64,000 nt of DNA from Bacteroidales bacterium (GTDB lineage Bacteria > Bacteroidota > Bacteroidia > Bacteroidales > GCA-2748055). Numbering within the stretch: position 1 is the stretch's first letter; the number at the start of each line of letters is the position of its first letter. A program made the translations under genes and the position numbers. Shown here piece by piece: positions 26,915 through 35,425 of the stretch. The notes under the pieces are model-generated. The model was not told the origin of the DNA, ran no database searches, and was given only the letters and a program-made list of their open reading frames with translations. The DNA is taken from positions 26,627-90,626 of the forward strand of contig JARGFM010000016.1 of assembly GCA_029210725.1 (NCBI GenBank). The letters are read 5' to 3'.

Positions 26915-28729
26915 ATGCATAACTTTAGAGCTGTGCTGTCTGTTTTTATACAAATATGGCTGCTTCTGTTTCCCTGGCTGTCCATGGAAGGGGCAAGGGA
27001 TCCGGGGAATGAAATATATATCCGGATCAACCAGGTGGGATACCTGGCCGGGGAGCATAAATCGGCCATCCTGTTTTCCGCTGGCCCTGTGCGGGAGAAT
27101 TTTTCCCTGATTCAGGCGAAAACCGGCAGGGAAGTACTTATTTTGAAACCTGAAAGAAGTCTGACAGAAACCTGGGGGGCATTTGATTACTATTACACCT
27201 GCGATTTCAGCCGGGTGACGGAACCCGGGGTCTACCTGCTGGAAGGGAAACGCTCGGGAACCCGCAGCCCGGTTTTCCGGATCTCCGATCACAGCTATGA
27301 TCATTTGCAGGAGGATCTGCTGGCATTTATGCGCCAGCAGCGCTGCGGATACAATCCCACCCTGGATATGGTCTGTCACCAGCACGACGGCCGGTCCTTC
27401 TATGGTCCCATGCCCGACTCCAGCTATCTGGATGTGAGCGGGGGATGGCATGATGCAGGAGATATGCTCAAGTATCTGATTACAGGATCTTATGCCACGG
27501 CCCATATGCTGCTGAGTTACGACTTGTATCCCGACAAGTTTGAGGACCGCTTTAATGCCCTGGGGCAGCCCGGGGGCAACGGGATCCCCGACCTGCTGGA
27601 TGAAGCCAGATGGGGATTGGACTGGATTTTCAAGCTGCACCCGGCTCCGGACCAGCTGGTGCACCAGCTGGCCGATGACCGGGATCACGTGGGATGGAAG
27701 ATGCCCGATAAGGACCGCTCCGATTACGGATGGGGACCTGATAGTTACCGTGCTGCATATTTTGCTACCGGAGAACCGCAGGGACTGAATCGATATCAGA
27801 GTGAGGCCACGGGGGTTTCCAATCTGGCGGGTCGCTGCGCTGCAGCGATGGCCCTGGCAGCAAGAATCTGGGAGGAAGACCTGGAGGATCCCGTTTTTGC
27901 ACAAAGATGCCTGGAGGCTGCAAAATCACTTTATAGCCTTGGAAGGAAGAAGGAGGGATTTCAGCAGGGGAACTCCTATGGGGCGCCTTACCGCTATGGA
28001 GAGCAAAGCTGGGCGGATGATATGGAATGGGGTGCTGCCGAGCTCTACAAGACCACCGGAGAAGGAGAATACCTGGAAGATGCACGAAAGTATGCCCGGA
28101 TGGCAGGGACAGTTTCATGGATGCCCCTGGACACAGCGGAGCATTACCGCTATTACCCCTTTATCAATATGGGACATTTTGCCCTTTTTTATCTGGTGGA
28201 AGACTCCTTCAGGGATACTCTTTCCGGATACTACCGGCAGGGGATTGAAAGCTGCCTCCGCAGAGGATCGAAAAATCCATACGGGATCGGGATTCCCTTT
28301 ATATGGTGTTCCAACAACCTGCTTACCAGTCTGATCACTCAAGTGATCCTGTATGAACGAATGACCGGTGATAAGCGATATGATTCTTTTCTGCTGGAAC
28401 AGCGCGACTGGCTCTTCGGAAGAAATCCCTGGGGTACCTCCATGTTTACCGGGATTCCGGCGGACGGGGAGTATCCCCTGGATATACATACCAGCATTTG
28501 GGCCTTAAGGGGTCTGGAAGTACCCGGGGGACTGGTCGACGGACCGGTGTACGGAAGCATATTCCGCTCTTTAATCGGGCTGCAGCTGAATGATCCGGAT
28601 GAATTCGCTGTGTTGCAGAACCCTTATGTGGTTTATCACGATGATATGGGCGACTACTCGACCAATGAACCCACCATGGATGGCACCGCCGGTTCCATTC
28701 TGATGATGGCCCATTTTGCGGGTCAGTAG
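26915..28729 (+). CDS. GH9-family glycoside hydrolase with N-terminal Ig-like domain
   Basis: 604 residues with a signal sequence. An Ig-like CelD_N domain (YIRINQVGYLAGEHKSAILF, about 30-115) precedes the (alpha/alpha)6 GH9 barrel. DVSGGWHDAGDMLKYL carries the Asp pair that activates water, LNRYQSEATGVSNLAGR lies mid-barrel, and YSTNEPTMDGTA holds the catalytic acid Glu near residue 588. GH9 enzymes are mostly beta-1,4-glucanases, but those with this domain order also act on mixed-linkage glucan, xyloglucan or exo-glucosidic links. No CBM or dockerin is seen. Probably periplasmic. The gene stands alone and is divergent from GH109. Confidence 0.92.
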   Translation: MHNFRAVLSVFIQIWLLLFPWLSMEGARDPGNEIYIRINQVGYLAGEHKSAILFSAGPVRENFSLIQAKTGREVLILKPERSLTETWGAFDYYYTCDFSRVTEPGVYLLEGKRSGTRSPVFRISDHSYDHLQEDLLAFMRQQRCGYNPTLDMVCHQHDGRSFYGPMPDSSYLDVSGGWHDAGDMLKYLITGSYATAHMLLSYDLYPDKFEDRFNALGQPGGNGIPDLLDEARWGLDWIFKLHPAPDQLVHQLADDRDHVGWKMPDKDRSDYGWGPDSYRAAYFATGEPQGLNRYQSEATGVSNLAGRCAAAMALAARIWEEDLEDPVFAQRCLEAAKSLYSLGRKKEGFQQGNSYGAPYRYGEQSWADDMEWGAAELYKTTGEGEYLEDARKYARMAGTVSWMPLDTAEHYRYYPFINMGHFALFYLVEDSFRDTLSGYYRQGIESCLRRGSKNPYGIGIPFIWCSNNLLTSLITQVILYERMTGDKRYDSFLLEQRDWLFGRNPWGTSMFTGIPADGEYPLDIHTSIWALRGLEVPGGLVDGPVYGSIFRSLIGLQLNDPDEFAVLQNPYVVYHDDMGDYSTNEPTMDGTAGSILMMAHFAGQ

Positions 28730-28750
28730 CAATTCCCGGGAGATCGGGTG

Positions 28751-29101
28751 TTAGCTGCCTTTTTTTTGCAAGAGGACCTCGGTGGGCTCCAGGGTGACCA
28801 GGCAACCCTTGGGCATCTTCTTCAGCTCCTCTTCAATTTCGGCATAGAAGGCTTTCAGTTTAATGGTCTCATCGACCAGTTCGATGACCACCGGCAGTTT
28901 TTCGGTAAGCTCCCAGAAGCGGGAAGAGTGAATCTTGCTGCTGGCACCATAGCCCATGATTCCGCGAAAAACCGTGGCTCCGTTGATCCCTTTTTCTTTT
29001 GCTTTCTCAACCAGGTACTGATAGAGTAATTTGGATCCGATCTTATCCGTGGTACTGGCTTTGATCTTCAGCCTGCTGTATCTGGAATCTTTTTTTGCCA
29101 T
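28751..29101 (-). CDS. DUF190 (PII-like) protein next to crcB
   Basis: 116 residues. RLKIKASTTDKIGSKLLYQY, GATVFRGIMGYG and LPVVIELVDETIKLKAFY are the core of DUF190, a PII-like ferredoxin fold. It lacks a signal peptide and membrane segments. DUF190 genes are often beside crcB, as here: crcB ends 3 bases upstream on the same strand. A role in sensing or regulating fluoride export is a reasonable guess from neighbourhood alone. No binding residues for a known nucleotide can be called. Confidence 0.9.
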   Translation of the reverse strand: MAKKDSRYSRLKIKASTTDKIGSKLLYQYLVEKAKEKGINGATVFRGIMGYGASSKIHSSRFWELTEKLPVVIELVDETIKLKAFYAEIEEELKKMPKGCLVTLEPTEVLLQKKGS

Positions 29102-29104
29102 GTT

Positions 29105-29485
29105 TTATCCCATTAACTTGGTGGAAATATATCCCAGGTATACGGCAGCGAATCCCAGGAAGATGCTTAATCCCGTGTAGAGCAGCATGGGAAGGATCTG
29201 ACCGTTTTTCAACAGGACCAGATTCTCTCCCGTGAAGGAGGAAAAGGTCGTGAAGCCTCCGCAAAGGCCAACCATCAGGAACATCCTCCACTCGACGGTC
29301 AGGATGGGACTTTTCTCGGAGATGCCGATCAGGAACCCGATCAGGAAACTCCCCGCTACATTTACGGTAAGTGTCCCAAGGGGAATAGAAAGCCAATCGA
29401 TGCGGGTGTTTAGACGGGAAACCAGGTAGCGTGCCACGCTTCCGATAAATCCTCCGGTCCCGATCAGTAAGAGCTGCTTCAACAT
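29105..29485 (-). CDS. crcB: Fluoride channel CrcB/Fluc
   Basis: 126 residues and four membrane segments. Family motifs are GGFIGSVARYLVSR near the N-terminus, GTLTVNVAGSFLIGF with the conserved pore Asn, and GLCGGFTTFSSFTGE with the Phe box and the Thr/Ser line. Fluc channels work as dual-topology dimers that let F- leave the cell. Only one copy is present, so a homodimer is expected. The gene is 15 bases downstream of the S9 peptidase gene and 3 bases upstream of DUF190. There is no room for a fluoride riboswitch directly in front of it. Confidence 0.95.
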   Translation of the reverse strand: MLKQLLLIGTGGFIGSVARYLVSRLNTRIDWLSIPLGTLTVNVAGSFLIGFLIGISEKSPILTVEWRMFLMVGLCGGFTTFSSFTGENLVLLKNGQILPMLLYTGLSIFLGFAAVYLGYISTKLMG

Positions 29486-29500
29486 GGTCTGTTTACGGTT

Positions 29501-31603
29501 TTATTCATAAGCAGGATCTTTCAGCCACCGGTCCAGCCAGCCCTTGAACTCCCTCTGCCAGAGGATGCCGTTCTGTGGGCTCAGTACCCAGTGGGTTTCA
29601 GAAGGGAAGAACAGGAATTTGCTCGGAATCCCCAGCATTTGGGCCGAGTTGAATGCGGCCATGCCCTGGGTATAAGGGATCCGGTAATCATGCTCTCCAT
29701 GGATGACCAGGATGGGGGTATCCCAGTTTGCCACAAATTGGTGGGGCGATCCGGCATAGGATTTTTTAGCCACCGGCTTATCCTTCTCCCAGGGGGCGCC
29801 ACCCTTCTCCCAGCTGTCAAAGAACATTTCATCGGTGGTCATGTACTCCATTTCCGAGTTGAATACCCCGCAGTGGGCGATGAATGCCTTGAATCTTTTC
29901 TGATGGTTGCCAGCCAGCCAGAAAACCGAGAATCCGCCGAAACTGGCTCCGATAGCGCCCAGTCTCTCTTCATCCACATAGCTTTCCCTGCTGACTACAT
30001 CCATGGCCACCAGGAGGTCCTGCATGGCCTGACCGCTGTTATCCTTGCTGATCTGGTCGGTCCATTCCTGCCCGTGGGTGAGCACTCCCCTGCGGTTAGG
30101 GGCCACAACGATATAGCCGTTGGAGGCCATCTGGCTGAAATTCCAGCGGTAGCTCCAGAACTGGCTCAGCGGTGACTGGGGGCCACCCTCGCAGTATAGC
30201 AGGGTGGGGTATTTTTTATTCTTGTCGAAATGGGGCGGGTAGATCACCCAGGTAAGCATTTCCAGGTTGTCGGTGGTGGTGATCCAGCGCTTTTCCACGG
30301 TGGGCATGGTCAGCTGATCCAGCAGATGCTTGTTCTCAAAGCTTAGCTCCCTGGCTTCACCGCTGGTGGGATGAACGCTGTAGATTTCCTGGGGTCTGGT
30401 CATATCCACCCTGGTGGCGATCAGTTGCTCCCCTGCCACCGCCACGGAATAGTAGTCGTGGTCGCCCGAGGTGATGGGAGCGATTTCCATGCTGGGCACA
30501 TGCATTCTGAACAGCTGGAAGGTCGACTGTACGCCTGCTACAAACAGCAGTGTTTCCCCGTCATCTTCCCAGACGGGACCTGAGGGACTGTGGTCAAAGT
30601 TTTTAGTCAGGTAGCGTTTTTGTCCGCTCTCCAGGTCCATCTCAAACAGGCGGTCCTTGTCTGCTTCAAATCCGGCCCGCTCCATGCTGAGCCAGTAGAT
30701 TTTTTTCCCATCCGGAGAGAAAAAGGGCGCCTTGTCGTATCCGGGCATTCCCAGGGTCAGGTTCCTGGTATTCCAGCTTTCCAGCTCGTAAAGGTAGATC
30801 TCCGAGTTGGTGCTGAAGCTGTATTCCCTGCCGCTTAACTTTTTGCAGGTATAGGCAATGCTCTTCCCGTCCGGGCTCCAGGCAATTTCCTCCATGCCCC
30901 CAAAGGGCATCAGCGGAGAATCGAAGGGTTCTCCCGGCATGATATCCTTCTCCGCACTGATCTTCTCCCCATCGAAGTCTGCAACGAAAATATGACTGTA
31001 GGAACCATCTTCCCATACATCCCAGTGGCGGTACATCAGGTCGTTTATGATCCGGCCGTCTGCCTTTGGCAGATCCGGATAAGTATCCTTGGTGGTGGGA
31101 TCAATCTTCACGTCTTTGGTAAGCAATACCCGGGTTCCATCGGGCGAAAAAATAAGGCTGTTAAATCCGCCTTCCACTTCCGATATCTGCTTTTTCCCGC
31201 TTCCGTCCCCATTCATTATCCAGGCCTGAACCTCTCCCGAAGCGCCGGATAAATAGACGATCCGGCTGCCGTCGGGGTGCCAGACGGCATTAAATTCATT
31301 CTGAGGTGTTTCGCTTAACTGTACCTTCCCCGATCCATCCCTGTTCATCACAAACAGCTCCCGGTTGCTTCGATTCTGCTCCATGCTGTAATAACTGACC
31401 CCGTACAGGATCTTCTCTCCATCGGGAGATACCTGCACATCGCTCAGCCGGCCGAAGGACCAGAGCACTTCGGGGCTCATAATATCAGAGCTGAGGCTTA
31501 GCTGGTTTTTAGTAATCAGGGGAGATTCGGTTTCCTGTGTTACCTGGACCTGGCAGGCGCCAAGTAAGCCGAGAACAGATAGAATAAGAACAGATCTTTT
31601 CAT
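29501..31603 (-). CDS. S9-family prolyl-oligopeptidase-like lipoprotein
   Basis: 700 residues; lipobox LLGACQVQ. Residues about 40-420 contain WD40/TolB-like beta-propeller repeats (RIVYLSGASGEVQAWIMNGD, SLIFSPDGTRVLLTKD, SPDGKKIYWLSM). The C-terminal alpha/beta hydrolase has the nucleophile elbow GASFGG near residue 551, the Asp in HGEHDYRIPYTQG near 637 and the His in ETHWVLSP near 670. Such dipeptidyl peptidases or acyl-peptide hydrolases process short peptides in the periplasm. crcB follows 15 bases downstream on the same strand; a shared transcript is likely but the functional link is not evident. Confidence 0.92.
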   Translation of the reverse strand: MKRSVLILSVLGLLGACQVQVTQETESPLITKNQLSLSSDIMSPEVLWSFGRLSDVQVSPDGEKILYGVSYYSMEQNRSNRELFVMNRDGSGKVQLSETPQNEFNAVWHPDGSRIVYLSGASGEVQAWIMNGDGSGKKQISEVEGGFNSLIFSPDGTRVLLTKDVKIDPTTKDTYPDLPKADGRIINDLMYRHWDVWEDGSYSHIFVADFDGEKISAEKDIMPGEPFDSPLMPFGGMEEIAWSPDGKSIAYTCKKLSGREYSFSTNSEIYLYELESWNTRNLTLGMPGYDKAPFFSPDGKKIYWLSMERAGFEADKDRLFEMDLESGQKRYLTKNFDHSPSGPVWEDDGETLLFVAGVQSTFQLFRMHVPSMEIAPITSGDHDYYSVAVAGEQLIATRVDMTRPQEIYSVHPTSGEARELSFENKHLLDQLTMPTVEKRWITTTDNLEMLTWVIYPPHFDKNKKYPTLLYCEGGPQSPLSQFWSYRWNFSQMASNGYIVVAPNRRGVLTHGQEWTDQISKDNSGQAMQDLLVAMDVVSRESYVDEERLGAIGASFGGFSVFWLAGNHQKRFKAFIAHCGVFNSEMEYMTTDEMFFDSWEKGGAPWEKDKPVAKKSYAGSPHQFVANWDTPILVIHGEHDYRIPYTQGMAAFNSAQMLGIPSKFLFFPSETHWVLSPQNGILWQREFKGWLDRWLKDPAYE

Positions 31604-31675
31604 GATTTTTTAGAGTTTATCGACGGATAAATGTAGGAAGAATTGAGCGGAGTATACGGCATTGATAGCAGCAAA

Positions 31676-32758
31676 TCAACGGGATCTGATCATGTCCTTG
31701 AACAGGTCGGCCTTTGCCGGTTCACTAATCAAACGTTCCCACGACCAGATAATCACTCCTGAGGAGGGTGGTTGCAGCGCTGCTTCCACCGTCTCCCGGA
31801 ATTCCTCCAGGTCAAATCTGGTTTCCAGGTAGGCCTGACCCACCTGAATGCTGGGCAGTACCGTTCCACCCGTTTGCATAAATACCTCCTCCACCATGTG
31901 ATGAACCCAGGACGGCGGCTGCCTGAGCATATGGGCATAGGTCATGGGGGAGAGGAAATCGGCAAATTCTGAGAGGGCGGAAATGTCCTGTCCGGCCACT
32001 CTTTTAATCGCCTCATTGAAATCATCCTTTGCCCACGGAACCAGGTGGATATTAACCAGGATGCCGGGTTTTTCCTCCCTGGCCGCCCGGACAATCTCTG
32101 CGGCCATGCTGGTGATCAACCGGCAGCGCCAACCGGTCCATTCTTCTTCATGATTGTCCAGGATCCAGTCTGCTTTTGCAGGGAGGTCGCTTAATTCTTC
32201 CGGAATGTGAATTCCGGTTTCGGTCTGGAAGTCTGTCAGGCAGACAGAATCAAAGCAGGAAAGGGGGAATGATTCCGGATCCCGGCCAGGATAGACTTTT
32301 TCCCAGTATACAAAGTGTCGGATAAAATCGATACTGATCCCGTCTGGCTGATATGCACGGACGATCTGCCGGGCATGCTCCACCACCTCCCGGCGGTAAT
32401 CCTTCCTGGAGGGACAGACAAACTCCACCCACTCATCGGCGGCCGGTTCTCCATAGCGGGTGATGGCTGAAATATCCGGTGTTCTGGCAATGGCCTCCGG
32501 ATTATGAAATACCGGAAATATAAGGAAGGTGGAAATCTGATGCTCCCTGGCCGCGTCCATAAACGCTCTGTCCGAGATAAGCTTTTCGCTGCAGAATCCG
32601 GTATTGATGCCCATATCTTTCCATTGCCGGAACAGTTCCTCACAGGGACCTTCGTGTTCATAGATCTTAACGCCGATAAGGGCAGGGTCGGCTTTGTGGG
32701 AACAGCCTGGTGCCAGAAACCGGAGAACAAACAGGAAGGCAAGGAGATATTTTATCAT
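31676..32758 (-). CDS. Putative glycoside hydrolase-like TIM-barrel lipoprotein
   Basis: 360 residues; lipobox LAPGCSHKAD. The pattern is a TIM barrel: LIGVKIYEHEG, the strand DGISIDFIRHFVYWEKV with two acids, LVNIHLVPWAKDDFNEAIKR, and LSPMTYAHML, recalling the GHL10/DUF4015 type of putative glycoside hydrolases in which an Asp in DGI.(I/L)D(Y/F)IR is proposed as catalytic. The substrate is unknown. It is divergent from the SDR gene with a 45-base gap. Confidence 0.65.
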   Translation of the reverse strand: MIKYLLAFLFVLRFLAPGCSHKADPALIGVKIYEHEGPCEELFRQWKDMGINTGFCSEKLISDRAFMDAAREHQISTFLIFPVFHNPEAIARTPDISAITRYGEPAADEWVEFVCPSRKDYRREVVEHARQIVRAYQPDGISIDFIRHFVYWEKVYPGRDPESFPLSCFDSVCLTDFQTETGIHIPEELSDLPAKADWILDNHEEEWTGWRCRLITSMAAEIVRAAREEKPGILVNIHLVPWAKDDFNEAIKRVAGQDISALSEFADFLSPMTYAHMLRQPPSWVHHMVEEVFMQTGGTVLPSIQVGQAYLETRFDLEEFRETVEAALQPPSSGVIIWSWERLISEPAKADLFKDMIRSR

Positions 32759-32803
32759 TGTCGCTATATTGCAGTCTTTAAATATAGTGCTTAACTTTTA
32801 TAT

Positions 32804-33607
32804 ATGATGATCCGGAAACAGGCTTTAATCACGGGAGCTGCATCGGGACTCGGGCTGGAGTTCTGCAGACTGCTGGCAGCAGAGTCATATGCCCTGGTCA
32901 TGGTGGATAAGGATGGCGGGCGACTTGAGCATGCAGCTCAATCCATTCGGGAGAGTCATGGTGCGGAAACCAGGGCCGTCGTATTGGACCTGGGCGAATA
33001 CCGGGCTGCTGAGCGGCTCTTCGGGATGGTGGATCAGCTGGAATTTGATGTTTTGATCAATAGTGCCGGATTCGGGCTTTTTGGTTTTTTTGCGGAGACC
33101 GACTGGTCGGTGGAGGAGAGCATGCTGCAATTGCATATCCTGAATCTGACCCACCTGACCAAACTGATCGTTCAGAAAATGATCGCCAGGGGTTCGGGCA
33201 GGATTATGAATATCTCTTCCCTGGCAGCCTTCCAGCCGGGCCCGTTGATGAATATTTATTATGCTTCCAAGTCCTATATCCATTTTTTTTCCGAGGCGCT
33301 GGCCAACGAAGTGAAAGGTACCGGGGTTAGCGTGACGGTTCTTTTGCCCGGACTGTTTAACACAAATTTTGCCAGCACGGCCGCCAGGGTTTCCGGTTCA
33401 CCGGAGAAAAAAGAGAAAATCGTAACCACCACCGTTGACCAGGTGGCCCGTGCAGCACTGAGAGGGATGATGAAAGGAAGGATCCGGGTAATTCCCGGGT
33501 TTTCAAATAAACTCCTGGCCCTGGCTCCCCGGATTCTGCCTCGGAACCTGATGCTGGTGGCGCTTCGGAAGATCCAGGAGGGCATCAGGAAAAAGGAGGC
33601 TGTATAG
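32804..33607 (+). CDS. Short-chain dehydrogenase/reductase
   Basis: 267 residues. LITGAASGLGLEFCRLLA is the classical TGxxxGxG cofactor motif, INSAGFGLFG corresponds to NNAG, MNISSLAAFQ supplies the catalytic Ser, and YYASKSYIHFF contains YxxxK. It resembles the DltE/YbbO-like group of cytoplasmic SDRs that reduce fatty aldehydes or ketones; the substrate is unknown. No signal peptide. The gene is alone on the plus strand. Confidence 0.92.
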   Translation: MMIRKQALITGAASGLGLEFCRLLAAESYALVMVDKDGGRLEHAAQSIRESHGAETRAVVLDLGEYRAAERLFGMVDQLEFDVLINSAGFGLFGFFAETDWSVEESMLQLHILNLTHLTKLIVQKMIARGSGRIMNISSLAAFQPGPLMNIYYASKSYIHFFSEALANEVKGTGVSVTVLLPGLFNTNFASTAARVSGSPEKKEKIVTTTVDQVARAALRGMMKGRIRVIPGFSNKLLALAPRILPRNLMLVALRKIQEGIRKKEAV

Positions 33608-33701
33608 CTTTCCTGTTTCGGTTTAGCCGGCCTGAGCATCCAACCCCGGGCGCAGACAGCACAATTAACTTTTTTAACATCTTTATGGTATGGCCCGGAT
33701 A

Positions 33702-33732
33702 TTGATATTTGGCTCCGGTTCAGCTATCTTTG
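33702..33732 (+). promoter_or_regulatory. Candidate promoter of the Trp/Tyr-rich lipoprotein gene
   Basis: TATCTTTG at 33725-33732 matches the -7 consensus TAnnTTTG. TTG at 33702-33704 lies 20 bases upstream, the usual -33 distance in Bacteroidota. The ATG is at 33784, which leaves a 5' leader of about 45 bases. Confidence 0.6.
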
Positions 33733-33783
33733 AAACCAGGGTGTTCCTGAAGCTTATATTATAAATCCATAAAATGACAGATC

Positions 33784-34551
33784 ATGAACAGAAACTATTT
33801 ATTAAGAGGATGGGTGCTTTTCTTCCTTTTCGCCATACTTGTTACTGGATGTAACAAAGATGAGGAGGAACTGCCTCCCGATTTTGCAGAGCTCTCCTTT
33901 GATGACCAGGCGGTCCTTGACCGCTTGCCGGATGGCTTGCTGAATTCGACGGATCCAAAGGCACAGGAGTGTGTGGAGATGATCGAAGAGGCCCTGGACA
34001 TGTCGGCTTTTCAGTCCAATCTGCTGGTGCCCGACAATGCTCAGCGTTCGTCAAAGAAGGCATCCGGGGAAACCTGGTACTGGACCTTCTCCTATATGGG
34101 AGGGACCTGGACCTTTTACTGGACCTTTGATGAAGACAATTCGATGCGCTACTGGACCATGGAGATCCAGTTTGGAGATGGGCCGAGGTACGACTATATC
34201 ACCGCCTGGGAGAACAAAGACGGAACCGGCGGTGAGGTGGTGTACAGTTTCAACTGGGTACAGATCTATGACCAGGAGCAAAGCGATTATGTGGACCTTC
34301 ACTGGACCTATAGCTGGAATCTGGATTCCATGGGTAATTACTACTTCACCTGGAGCTATGATTCGGATGGCATCGAATATGACTACTACATGAATTACAG
34401 TATTGTGATTAATGCGGATGGTTCGGGTGAGCTCGATTACTACTTTCTGGATGAGCTCTATTACCATATGGAATGGGATGCAGCAGGAAATGGTTCCTGG
34501 CATTATTATTTCGGGGGACTCGACGAGACGGGGTCCTGGACCGCGGGATAG
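33784..34551 (+). CDS. Trp/Tyr-rich lipoprotein of unknown function
   Basis: 255 residues; lipobox LVTGCNKDEE. After an acidic linker (about 25-95) the rest is strikingly rich in Trp, Tyr, Asp and Gly: TWYWTFSYMGGTWTFYWTFD, YSWNLDSMGNYYFTWSYDSD and DYYYMNYSIVINADGSGELD. The pattern suggests short antiparallel beta strands with D-G turns repeated every 20-25 residues, similar in style to MORN or other beta-sheet-ribbon repeats, though I recognise no family. It is probably lipid anchored in the periplasm or on the surface. A candidate promoter lies upstream, and a multi-pass membrane protein gene follows 51 bases downstream. Confidence 0.8.
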   Translation: MNRNYLLRGWVLFFLFAILVTGCNKDEEELPPDFAELSFDDQAVLDRLPDGLLNSTDPKAQECVEMIEEALDMSAFQSNLLVPDNAQRSSKKASGETWYWTFSYMGGTWTFYWTFDEDNSMRYWTMEIQFGDGPRYDYITAWENKDGTGGEVVYSFNWVQIYDQEQSDYVDLHWTYSWNLDSMGNYYFTWSYDSDGIEYDYYMNYSIVINADGSGELDYYFLDELYYHMEWDAAGNGSWHYYFGGLDETGSWTAG

Positions 34552-34602
34552 GATTCAGGGGCAGCTGCTGAGAATCTTGGGGATTTTTACTAATTTAATT
34601 TC

Positions 34603-35415
34603 ATGAAAAATATAAAGATCCTCAGGATTCTCACGATCCTGCTTGCCATTTCTTTGTCTGTGGTTTCCATTGCCGGTGGCTTTTTTCCAGGGACTTATGC
34701 CCGCGACAACCCCTCTCTGGGGGCCCAGGGGGCCGGGCAGGACCTGGTGGACCTGTTCCTGGGTGTCCCGCTTCTCCTGATCTCCTTTTATTACACTGCC
34801 AGGGGGAGCCGGGCTGCTGCTCTGATTTACGGGGGTACCCTGTTTTATATCATGTACTCCTTTGTAATCTATTGTTTTGGTTTTCATTTCAATCGCTTCT
34901 TCCTCCTTTATTGCCTGACACTCTCCCTGTCCCTCTATGCCTTTATCCTGTTTTTTTCTGAGCTGAGACAACAAAAGGTGGAGAGGTGGTTTGAAGGAGC
35001 GCCGGTCCGGCTTGTATCGATCTACCTGATTGTTGTGGCACTCATTTTTTATGTGTTATGGCTGAAATCCATCATCCCTGCCATTATCCAAAACCAGGTT
35101 CCGGGGGATGTGTCGGATTATGGCCTGCTGGTGAATCCGGTGCATGTGATCGACCTCGTATTTGCCCTGCCGGGCTTGATTATCGGGGCGGTGCTGATCA
35201 GAATTGAACGCGGATCAGGTTATATCATTGCCTCCATCGCCCTGGTATTTATGGTGCTGCTGACCCTGGCCCTGGCAGCCATGGTCCTGTTGCTGATGGT
35301 CCGGGGAATCCAGGAGGACTTCACCATTTCCCTTGTCTTTGGGGTCTTAACGCTCACCAGTATTAGTTTCTTACTGCTCTTGTTCAGAAGCTTGAAAGCA
35401 AAGGGAACTGTCTAA
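34603..35415 (+). CDS. Multi-pass membrane protein of unknown function
   Basis: 270 residues with about seven or eight hydrophobic segments: ILTILLAISLSVVSIAG, LFLGVPLLLISFYYTA, GTLFYIMYSFVIYCFG, LLYCLTLSLSLYAFILFFSE, LVSIYLIVVALIFYVLW, LVFALPGLIIGAVLI, ALVFMVLLTLALAAMVLLL, and a last one. No conserved catalytic motif is recognised. Its position between the Trp/Tyr-rich lipoprotein and the beta-mannosidase genes, all on the plus strand with short gaps (51 and 10 bases), suggests a shared transcript. Confidence 0.75.
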   Translation: MKNIKILRILTILLAISLSVVSIAGGFFPGTYARDNPSLGAQGAGQDLVDLFLGVPLLLISFYYTARGSRAAALIYGGTLFYIMYSFVIYCFGFHFNRFFLLYCLTLSLSLYAFILFFSELRQQKVERWFEGAPVRLVSIYLIVVALIFYVLWLKSIIPAIIQNQVPGDVSDYGLLVNPVHVIDLVFALPGLIIGAVLIRIERGSGYIIASIALVFMVLLTLALAAMVLLLMVRGIQEDFTISLVFGVLTLTSISFLLLLFRSLKAKGTV

Positions 35416-35425
35416 TTCCGTTCAT

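Noticed and set aside
26903..27904. Long minus-strand ORF over the GH9 gene
   Set aside because: Shadow of the GH9 frame; the GH9 motifs prove the plus strand is coding.
29486..29500. Fluoride riboswitch upstream of crcB
   Set aside because: Only 15 bases separate crcB from the S9 peptidase gene; there is no room.
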